Source of the DNA: Legionella santicrucis
Lineage (GTDB): Bacteria > Pseudomonadota > Gammaproteobacteria > Legionellales > Legionellaceae
Assembly: GCF_001468135.1 (NCBI RefSeq)
Contig: NZ_LNYU01000049.1
Coordinates: forward strand, 1 to 48,669
Reading direction: 5' to 3'
Length of the DNA stretch: 48,669 bases
Shown here: positions 37,119-43,434 of the stretch, in pieces
Position numbering within the stretch: position 1 is the first letter of the stretch
Layout: each line of letters begins with the position of its first letter
Notes under the pieces: model-generated
Database searches by the model: none
Seen by the model: the letters and a program-made list of their open reading frames with translations, nothing else
What the model was told of the DNA's origin: nothing
Made by a program: the position numbers and the translations under genes

Positions 37119-38191
37119 ATTTCATCCTTGTTTTGGCCTATATCTTCATTCAACTCCGCCTCAATTTCCTCAACAGTCGGCAAACTTGTTTTCAGCTCGT
37201 TAGGCAACGCTTTGGCAAGGGTATATTCTGAAATGCCCATAGGTGCGTTCATATTCCGCAACGCATATTCAGCAACGACCTTATGTTTAGATTTACATAG
37301 GATGATTCCAATAGTTTGATTGTCACCCTCTTTACGCATTAGGTCATCAACCGCTGCCATATAAAAACCAAGCTGCCCAGTGTGTTCTGGTTTAAATTTG
37401 GTAGCCTTGAGCTCAATGACCACGAATGCGCGTAGATGCAAGTGATAAAAAAGCAAATCAACAAAAAATTCTTGATCATCGAAAGTTAGTGGTACTTGTG
37501 AGCCAACAAACGCAAACCCCTGGCCGAGCTCAATAAGAAAGTCACGGATATGAGTGACCAGTGCATCTTCGATTGCTCGTTCATGCGCTTTGCCTTGAAT
37601 GGTTAAAAAATCGAAGTTGTACGGATCTTTCAACATTTCATTGGCTAGATCGGATTGTAAGGCTGGTAACTGTTTATGGAAGTTATTGATTTTCTTGCTA
37701 GATTCAGCCTGGCGCTCATATAGCCCGCCTTCAACCTGCATTTCTAATACAGAGCGTGACCACCCATTTTTAATGGTCTGTTGGGCGTACCATTCTCGCT
37801 CTATATCATCTTTGATCATCTGCATTAAACGGACAATATGACCCCAAGGTAATTGCGGCACAGCTTGTGCCGTAATTGAAAGGCGAGGATATAGTGTTGC
37901 AAATTTCTTCATCCGCTGAAGATTACTAACAGAAAACCCCTGCATTTCAGGGAATGCCCGTTGCATATCATGAGAAAACTGCACTAAAAAACCTGACCCC
38001 CATTGGTGGCTTTTTTGTTTCTCAATTAAATCCGTGCCAAGTTCCCAATAGAACTGGGTTAGCTCGCTGTTGGCAGCCAGTGCTGCACGTATTTGCGCTG
38101 TTTTTAAGCGCGTTTTAATGGTGCTAAAAAAGTCCATGTACTCTTTATTCAGATGTAATGAACCATCCTGCGTTTTAATTTCATTGTTCAT
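37115..38191 (-). CDS. DUF1016/YhcG-type PDDEXK nuclease
   Basis: A 358-residue protein with an N-terminal winged-helix-like DUF1016_N domain (about 17-170: YWELGTDLIEKQKS, GFLVQFSHDMQRAFPEM, GFSVSNLQRMKKFA) and a C-terminal PDDEXK nuclease core with E208, D245 (EFFVDLLFYH), E260-L-K262 (VVIELKATKF) and Q273. The family is frequent in defence islands and near restriction systems; a DNA target is assumed. It overlaps the integrase gene by 11 bases and the unknown 362-residue gene by four. All active-site positions are present, so it is probably active. Confidence 0.85.
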   Translation of the reverse strand: MNNEIKTQDGSLHLNKEYMDFFSTIKTRLKTAQIRAALAANSELTQFYWELGTDLIEKQKSHQWGSGFLVQFSHDMQRAFPEMQGFSVSNLQRMKKFATLYPRLSITAQAVPQLPWGHIVRLMQMIKDDIEREWYAQQTIKNGWSRSVLEMQVEGGLYERQAESSKKINNFHKQLPALQSDLANEMLKDPYNFDFLTIQGKAHERAIEDALVTHIRDFLIELGQGFAFVGSQVPLTFDDQEFFVDLLFYHLHLRAFVVIELKATKFKPEHTGQLGFYMAAVDDLMRKEGDNQTIGIILCKSKHKVVAEYALRNMNAPMGISEYTLAKALPNELKTSLPTVEEIEAELNEDIGQNKDEI

Positions 38192-39419
38192 GTACTGCTC
38201 CTTGTTGTGGTTGGATCTCTAATACTAGTGCCGAGAGCTGAACCCCCATACACTTTAAGAAATAATCAGTAATTTGTTGCATGGGTTTTCTTAGCCGCTC
38301 TACATCAGTAACAATATAACCAGCAGTGATATCGCCACTCATTTTATGGTTCATTAAACGTTTCAACGCATAAGCTGAAATATCCAGTCCTTCAGCAATG
38401 GTTATAAATGTTCGCCTTAAATCATGTACCGTAAAATGGATGCCTGAAAACTTGGTTACATTGGCCATTTGCTTGCGTGGTTCGATAATATGACCAGCCG
38501 CCCCCGCGCCAGAAAAAACATACTCATTACTTCTTTTTTGACTGCGTGATAATAACAATTCGTAGAGGTAATTAGAAAGAGGTAGGGTATGTGATTCATG
38601 ATTTTTGGTATCAAGCACTGTCAATGTTTTAGCTTTTAAATCCACCTGATCCCAACGTAAAGTAGCAGCTTCCTGACGGCGTAGCCCTGTAAGAATGATT
38701 AATAAAAGATAATCTCTTAACGTCTCATTTTCTAATCGCTGTACACCTGCGTACCATGGGGCTAATTCATGTGCTTTGATAAATGTCTGTCGACGTTCAA
38801 CCCGATACCATGCTCTAGTTTGTGATAGACGTTTAACCGGATTTTCTATGACAAGCGATCTGCCTTGAGCGTCTTCGTATTGGCCTGCAGCAAAGTTAAA
38901 CAAAGCCCTTAACAACCTCATAGCCAAATTGGCGTAGGCTTCTCCACTTTCTTTGCCTAATTTCTCATGATGTTTTGCTACTTTATCTTTGGTGATCGAC
39001 AAGAATGACTTATTGCCCCATCCAGCAAAAGCAACATTAAGCACTCGCTCGTAATTATAAAGCGTATTATGTTTTAAAGATTTTCTGGCTTTCTTGTAAT
39101 CATTAAAAACGTCATTCAAGGTCATGTTATTAATTTTCATACCTTGTTTTTCCGCAATGGGATCAATCCCTGTTGCGATCTGGCCAATAGTTTTTTGTGC
39201 CTCTTTGCGTGCTTGTTCTGCAGTAAGCGCCCCATACTTACCAAGAGTAATTCGGCGAATCTTATTACCAATATTTTTTTCAACCACAAAACTTTTGGTT
39301 CCTGCCGCAGTAACACGCAATGCAAAACCTTTGAGTTCAGAATCACGATAGAACACTTGATCCTTTCCAACAGGTACTTCCGCCTTTTCAACAAAGGTCT
39401 TATTTATTTTGACTTTCAT
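38181..39419 (-). CDS. Tyrosine recombinase (P4-type integrase) of element 1
   Basis: The 412-residue integrase has an N-terminal arm-binding DUF4102-like domain (FYRDSELKGFALRVTAAGTK), a core-binding domain (about 100-195) and a catalytic domain with R247 (TGLRRQE), H332-x-x-R335 (VHDLRRTF), H358 (LMNHKM) and the nucleophile Y368 (AGYIV). The ATG at 39419 with AGAGGTGATC before it is preferred over an in-frame start at 39449, which has no ribosome site and would bring the arm repeat at 39437 into the gene. The gene reads away from attR, 160 bases from it. Unusually for tRNA-borne islands, it is next to the repeat copy and not next to the intact tRNA. Confidence 0.92.
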   Translation of the reverse strand: MKVKINKTFVEKAEVPVGKDQVFYRDSELKGFALRVTAAGTKSFVVEKNIGNKIRRITLGKYGALTAEQARKEAQKTIGQIATGIDPIAEKQGMKINNMTLNDVFNDYKKARKSLKHNTLYNYERVLNVAFAGWGNKSFLSITKDKVAKHHEKLGKESGEAYANLAMRLLRALFNFAAGQYEDAQGRSLVIENPVKRLSQTRAWYRVERRQTFIKAHELAPWYAGVQRLENETLRDYLLLIILTGLRRQEAATLRWDQVDLKAKTLTVLDTKNHESHTLPLSNYLYELLLSRSQKRSNEYVFSGAGAAGHIIEPRKQMANVTKFSGIHFTVHDLRRTFITIAEGLDISAYALKRLMNHKMSGDITAGYIVTDVERLRKPMQQITDYFLKCMGVQLSALVLEIQPQQGAVHEQ

Positions 39420-39436
39420 GATCACCTCTTTTTCTA

Positions 39437-39457
39437 CATGTAGAAGCAATGTAGAAA
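39437..39457 (+). promoter_or_regulatory. Probable integrase arm-type site, right end of element 1
   Basis: The same 21 bases as 26691-26711, holding ATGTAGAA-N3-ATGTAGAA; the first unit is also part of the palindrome TTCTACATGTAGAA. It lies 18 bases upstream of the integrase start, so integrase bound here could repress its own gene. Confidence 0.6.
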
Positions 39458-39502
39458 AATTATTTAGAATTACTAAGAAAATTTAAGAAGTGATTATAAA
39501 TA

Positions 39503-39538
39503 AAAACCCTTGTTACGTATAGGATATGTAAGGGTTTT
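39503..39538. promoter_or_regulatory. Inverted repeat between integrase and attR
   Basis: Arms AAAACCCTT and AAGGGTTTT with an 18-base centre. Each arm matches the CAAGGGTTTT motif in front of the AlpA-like gene, so this may be where the AlpA-like protein binds as a directionality factor. It could also work as a weak hairpin. Confidence 0.45.
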
Positions 39539-39577
39539 AAGGAAAATATAGAAATGAATAGAAACGATTATTTTATA

Positions 39578-39624
39578 ACTGTTAATCATTAGGTCACAAG
39601 TTCGAGTCTTGTCCGGGGAGCCAC
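39578..39624 (+). repeat. attR, 47-bp direct repeat (3' part of tRNA-Asn)
   Basis: Exact copy of 26599-26645. It is not a functional tRNA because the 5' half is missing. It would be the junction between element 1 and the DNA called element 2. Confidence 0.93.
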
Positions 39625-39670
39625 TCCTAGTCTGGATCGTGGCGAAATTCAATCAAACCTTAAATTTTAC

Positions 39671-39689
39671 GTGTCGAATATGTGTCGAA
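39671..39689 (+). promoter_or_regulatory. Probable integrase arm-type site, left end of element 2
   Basis: GTGTCGAA-N3-GTGTCGAA, the same layout as the ATGTAGAA pair of element 1 and at the same distance from the att core, but with different bases. It implies a related integrase with its own arm specificity. Confidence 0.55.
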
Positions 39690-39804
39690 GTTTGGAATCA
39701 AATACGACTCTATCAGCTCGATGTTAAAGTAATATTCAAATCAAAATTTTCCGATGGTGTGCGAATTACTTGGTTATATCGTGACTTGAGGCTAATTTAA
39801 ATTA

Positions 39805-40680
39805 TTATGAGCGATATCTTCTTGTACTTACTCCAAAATTAAAATTCCTTATTCGTTCTTCTGATACTCCTTTCTGAAGAAATATTTTTCTAAACTGATT
39901 TTCTGAATACACACCATCACAACAAGGACCAAAGGTTATTCCTGCCAAATCATCCAAAGAAAAATTTAAGATTTGATAAATTGGTTTTGATTGAGAATCA
40001 ATTAGCAATAGATCGGGTGGTGGTGAAGGTAAATAAATCTTTAGGATTGGATTGAATAATCTAATAGAACAAGCCCTCCATTCCCATTCATCCTGATAAT
40101 CATTTACTTTAAAATAAGGCATAAGCACTATGAGTTGATTAACTAACTCTGGTTGGAGCAGTTTTTGATTTTCTGGTGAATAAGTCAAAAATATGCTTAA
40201 AATTTTATTAATGATATCTCTTTGAAGAGTATCGTATATGACAGAGCCAGTAGTAATTATTTCCGGGAATGTTGTTTGGATAAATACCGTTTTCTTGAAT
40301 TTCATTGCTACACCCTTGCCATTTTCAGCATAATACCGCCAGCCGGGCATATAATCTTCCTTCTCCAAAAAAGAAGTTATCAGACAATGGTAGTTTTCCG
40401 CAATTTGATTTTCCAAAAAGTAAAGGACGTTGTCTCGCACATCTCCATTTAAATTCGACCTCACACAACCTTGAATCAAATCCATTGAATAACCAATTTC
40501 ACTAGGATCATTCATATACCTATGATGACTCATCCAAAGGCATTCTGATTTAAGAATACCTAACCCAGCTTCCAAGGAACAATAATGAAATACATGCTCG
40601 CACTCCCTATCAGGTAACTTAAGAGAATTTAAATATTTCCTTATTTTGTGGTCAAAGTCTGCTATTAAATTATTATTCAT
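39805..40680 (-). CDS. DUF2971 family protein
   Basis: The 291-residue protein (start ATG 40680 after a GAGA ribosome site; an open frame to 40761 would overlap the upstream gene) carries the DUF2971 pattern: VFHYCSLEAGLGILKSECLWM, followed by SHHRYMNDPSEIGYSMDLI, and later MPGWRYYAENGKGVAMKF and WEWRACSI. The function of this family is not settled; it recurs in defence-type and accessory regions. It is soluble and has no signal peptide. It follows a membrane-anchored protein gene by 46 bases on the same strand, and the two are probably co-transcribed. Confidence 0.75.
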   Translation of the reverse strand: MNNNLIADFDHKIRKYLNSLKLPDRECEHVFHYCSLEAGLGILKSECLWMSHHRYMNDPSEIGYSMDLIQGCVRSNLNGDVRDNVLYFLENQIAENYHCLITSFLEKEDYMPGWRYYAENGKGVAMKFKKTVFIQTTFPEIITTGSVIYDTLQRDIINKILSIFLTYSPENQKLLQPELVNQLIVLMPYFKVNDYQDEWEWRACSIRLFNPILKIYLPSPPPDLLLIDSQSKPIYQILNFSLDDLAGITFGPCCDGVYSENQFRKIFLQKGVSEERIRNFNFGVSTRRYRS

Positions 40681-40726
40681 ATATTTCTCTAAAATCATGA
40701 TAAGCAATCTATGTGATCGGCCTAAT

Positions 40727-41356
40727 CTAACATTTGTCCTTCCTTGTATTACCGCAATCAAAAGAGCATAATTTGTGATTAACTAATATTTTTAATTGAT
40801 CATTTAGTGACTTATTTTTATCAATAATATTTTCTATAAAAGCATTTGCTATCGTTCCCATTTTTCCTCTATTCATTTGGATTTCAAGTGGAATTTCCCT
40901 TATTTCAACCCGTGGGTTGATATATTCAACGGACAAACGAATAAACATTCCAACAAAATTATTTATTAAGCTCTCGTCTTCTGCATTGTGGATTAAGGAA
41001 TAATTATCTGAAATCAACTTAAAAATCATTTGAATATTGTCAATTGCTTTTTCAAAGTAGTAATTGCTTAAATCAAGAGTAGCAATTGACTGTGCATTGA
41101 TTTTGAGCTGAGCATCTGGATGTTGAGAAAATTTTTCGGGTACAAAATATATTTTATGTTGTTCTATTAAACCGTTGGAGTTTTCAATGTAAGTTTTTGT
41201 ACAAAGAAGTAAAAAAGATAATGGCCCATAAAGATTATTAATTTTACGTTCTAATAGAGCAATTTTTTGATTTCTTTTATTTATATGGTTAGTACTCCAT
41301 GCTGTTACCATAGCACCACCTAACGCCCCTGTTAACAATCCTATTAAAATATCCAT
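40727..41356 (-). CDS. Membrane-anchored helical protein of unknown function
   Basis: A 209-residue protein with one N-terminal helix (about 2-20, LIGLLTGALGGAMVTAWS) and a cytosolic, mostly helical remainder (KIALLERKINNLYGPLSFLL and further). No motif of known activity was seen. It precedes the DUF2971 gene, making a likely two-gene unit in element 2. Similar short membrane-anchored helical proteins are common in accessory regions of many bacteria. Confidence 0.6.
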   Translation of the reverse strand: MDILIGLLTGALGGAMVTAWSTNHINKRNQKIALLERKINNLYGPLSFLLLCTKTYIENSNGLIEQHKIYFVPEKFSQHPDAQLKINAQSIATLDLSNYYFEKAIDNIQMIFKLISDNYSLIHNAEDESLINNFVGMFIRLSVEYINPRVEIREIPLEIQMNRGKMGTIANAFIENIIDKNKSLNDQLKILVNHKLCSFDCGNTRKDKC

Positions 41357-41483
41357 AGCTAATTCAATTAATCCTTAGGTTATATTTTATATAGCATAGA
41401 TATTTGAATGATGTTGAAATAAGCAAGCATAGCTAGCAAACAAAGTTGCTATGGTTTTTTTATATTTTTTTGATTACCCAGTC

Positions 41484-41792
41484 CTAATTATGAAGACAAG
41501 TACCATATATAGAACCATTGCTCTTATAACAAATTGAACCCGGGCCACAGTCTGTATCAAACGAACAGGTATCACCTATAGTACCGTTTGGATCAGTTGG
41601 TGAGTATACTGGTTGTTGATCATTACTATTTCCTGGACTTAGACCACCTACACAAACTCCATAGATATTACCGGAGGATTTAACACAGTTACTTCCAGGA
41701 TTACAATCAGTATCAAATTGACAAGCAAAGGATTTGCTTGAGAATACAGTTACCAATACTACAAATAATAATATTTTATTTTGATTTTTCAT
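41484..41792 (-). CDS. Secreted cysteine-rich protein with two four-Cys modules
   Basis: A 102-residue protein with a signal peptide (residues 1-23, ending SKSFA) and two near-identical modules: C24-x5-C30-x5-C36-x10-C47 and C76-x5-C82-x5-C88-x10-C99. Both read C-x-FDTDC-x-PGS-x-C-x-KS-x-G-x-IYG-x-C. A Pro/Ser/Asn linker separates them. Eight evenly placed cysteines suggest two small disulfide-bonded domains outside the cytoplasm. Function is unknown; a toxin-like, metal- or peptide-binding secreted factor is conceivable. It is a single gene between the DUF2971 pair and a divergent Rap1a-like gene. Confidence 0.7.
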   Translation of the reverse strand: MKNQNKILLFVVLVTVFSSKSFACQFDTDCNPGSNCVKSSGNIYGVCVGGLSPGNSNDQQPVYSPTDPNGTIGDTCSFDTDCGPGSICYKSNGSIYGTCLHN

Positions 41793-42035
41793 AAAATATT
41801 AACTCCAGAGTATAACTTAGACCTTATACATTTTTATTTGATTTATAGCTTTGGTATTTACTTATCCCAACAAAAAGGCCAATGGGGGACAACTCGATTG
41901 ATTATTTCGGAATTTATTTAGAATGTGTCGGATATTTAGAATATAAATCAATCAAGTCTGATTCCAATCGATTCTTATATGCAAGTTTAATTTTTGTACT
42001 AAAATAAAAAGAAGTAATTATAACAAGGTAAGAAA

Positions 42036-42389
42036 ATGAAATTTCATTTTCGCATATCTGTTCTATTAACTTTATTAATTTTTGTTACCAATACATTTCC
42101 ACTCACTGCCGAAGAATTATTACGTCAATGTACAATTAATCCAAATGGATATTGTTTAGGTTATATAACAGGACTGTATGATGGATGGACTACAAGCAAT
42201 ATTCAAGAAATACTGAAAGAGCAAAACTGCCCTCCCTCTGACAGTTCAGGTTTAAAATTAGCTGTATCAAATGTGCAAATGGTTTGGGTTTTTATGAAAT
42301 GGGCAACAGATCATCCAGAAAGTCTTTATTTACAGGACTGGCAATCTGTAAGTGAGGCATTTGCTAAAGCATGGCCATGTCCACATTAA
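42036..42389 (+). CDS. Rap1a/Tai family protein
   Basis: The 117-residue exported protein has a signal peptide (about residues 1-25) and the Rap1a-type core: cysteines in LLRQCTINPNGYCLGYITGLYDGW, an EQNCPPSD segment, and a final WPCPH. Rap1a proteins are periplasmic immunity proteins against type VI amidase toxins in Serratia, but the family is wide and many members have other or unknown roles. No partner toxin is adjacent. It is divergent from the cysteine-rich protein gene. Confidence 0.7.
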   Translation: MKFHFRISVLLTLLIFVTNTFPLTAEELLRQCTINPNGYCLGYITGLYDGWTTSNIQEILKEQNCPPSDSSGLKLAVSNVQMVWVFMKWATDHPESLYLQDWQSVSEAFAKAWPCPH

Positions 42390-42624
42390 ACTAATATATA
42401 TATTCTCCTATCTAAAATGTGTATTTATTGTGACTTTACAGCAGAGAATCTACCTATTGAAAACTGATTTATTGCAGACTAATAGATAATGCAAGGGACA
42501 AATGGGACTTATGGGAATCCTTTTCCTGCATTAGGCTCTAGCTGCCCCACATTTAAAGTAATGAAGCGGGACAGAAGGGGCAATTGAGGTTAAATACTTT
42601 GACCATCTAATAAAGGCAAAGCAA

Positions 42625-42990
42625 TCAGAATAGATCCTCTGGATTGCACTTAGGACTAAAAGTAAAACTGGGTATTGGGGTTGGCTCTTTCTTCATTGAA
42701 GACTTTTCAACTAACTGTTTAGCTCGATGTTCAACTAAATCATTTCGAGAATACCCTGGTTTTTGACCATTCAAGTATTTCAACACATACAACCGGAACG
42801 TATTGTAAGTTGCAGTGAAGCTTCCCTCATCCCTAAGAGTTCCCCATATGACGGTCATCGACCAGCCTTTGTCCAAGGCTTCGGAAATGTCTTGGCGCAT
42901 AGCCAAGAATTCCACTTTATTTTTTCTGGCGTTCGTTCTTTGTTGGCTCTTTTTAGAAGTCATTATGCTTTCTGTTAAGGATTTTTTCAT
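42625..42990 (-). CDS. TraK-like conjugal transfer / oriT-binding protein
   Basis: A 121-residue basic protein. The central part FLAMRQDISEALDKGWSMTV followed by IWGTLRDEGSFTATYNTFRL fits the TraK family, which wraps the transfer origin in IncP-type plasmids. The start has GGAG eight bases upstream. It lies just downstream of a 444-base gap full of inverted repeats, which is where oriT lies relative to traK in IncP plasmids. No relaxase is in the window, so a role in plasmid-like regulation is also possible. Confidence 0.6.
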   Translation of the reverse strand: MKKSLTESIMTSKKSQQRTNARKNKVEFLAMRQDISEALDKGWSMTVIWGTLRDEGSFTATYNTFRLYVLKYLNGQKPGYSRNDLVEHRAKQLVEKSSMKKEPTPIPSFTFSPKCNPEDLF

Positions 42991-43044
42991 GGTGTTGTCT
43001 CCATATTATTGGTTATCCAATCCTTTGAATTTTGTAGTTTATTT

Positions 43045-43153
43045 GTAACTGCACTCCTTGCTACGTCCCGCTGCTTGTCAGCGGGATCCAGTAGATCTCC
43101 CATAAATCACTGGACCCCGTGGACAAGCCACGGGGCGTAGGGTGAGTAGTTAC
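43045..43153. repeat. Large inverted repeat with two internal hairpins
   Basis: Two imperfect ~45-base arms (starting GTAACT and ending AGTTAC) face each other around a short centre. Each arm also contains its own hairpin: CCCGCTG-N5-CAGCGGG (43067-43085) and CCCCGTGG-N5-CCACGGGG (43115-43135). This looks like a small dispersed repeat or MITE-like unit able to form a cruciform. Confidence 0.65.
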
Positions 43154-43340
43154 GTTTATTTCTATTTATTTTCGACTTTTTCGGTAACTGGTAACGCCCT
43201 TTTGGTAATTTTCGGTAATTTATTATTTATTTCCGTTTATTCATGATTATTTTCGTTACTAATCGTTATTTAAAGAAAAATAACGAATAATTACAAAATT
43301 GCGGTTCCAAAATAAATTTCAAAATGCAGGGCAAGATAGG

Positions 43341-43378
43341 TGAAGTTAGCTAACCAGCGCGCTGGCTACCAAACTTCA
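43341..43378. repeat. Nested palindrome
   Basis: Outer arms TGAAGTT and AACTTCA enclose a perfect 12-bp palindrome CCAGCGCGCTGG. It is GC-rich inside an AT-rich gap and about 60 bases downstream of the DUF927 gene's stop. Confidence 0.5.
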
Positions 43379-43434
43379 CGAGCCTTATTCGCACCTTTGG
43401 TGCTCAACGTAAAAACCATGTTCATAGTCAATTT

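Larger units (their letters stand above)
26599..39624. mobile_element. Integrated element 1 at tRNA-Asn (genomic island)
   Basis: Bounded by 47-bp exact direct repeats (26599-26645 and 39578-39624). The backbone on the minus strand is a tyrosine recombinase beside the right end, a DUF1016 nuclease, an unknown protein, an AlpA-like HTH protein, a primase-helicase and a terminase-small-like protein. The plus-strand left half is cargo. No capsid, tail, portal or large terminase genes and no conjugation apparatus are present, so it is a phage-satellite-like or plasmid-like integrative element, not a full prophage. The intact recombinase and matching ends suggest it may still excise. Confidence 0.88.
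42991..43434. other. Hairpin-rich intergenic region, possible oriT or replication origin
   Basis: No coding frame. In order it holds: a large imperfect inverted repeat (43045-43153); repeated GGTAAC/GGTAAT words (43182-43220); CGTTATTT/AAATAACG-type arms around 43264-43285; a palindromic hairpin with TGAAGTT/AACTTCA outer arms and CCAGCGCGCTGG centre (43341-43378); and GCACC-TTT-GGTGC (43391-43403). Between a TraK-like gene and a helicase gene this is a good place for an origin. Confidence 0.45.

Noticed and set aside
39420..39449. Longer integrase starting at 39449
   Set aside because: It has no ribosome site, includes the arm-type repeat, and the ATG at 39419 has a strong AGAGGTG site.
26646..39577. 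Element 1 as a full prophage
   Set aside because: Only a terminase-small-like protein suggests phage; there are no capsid, portal, tail, large terminase or lysis genes.
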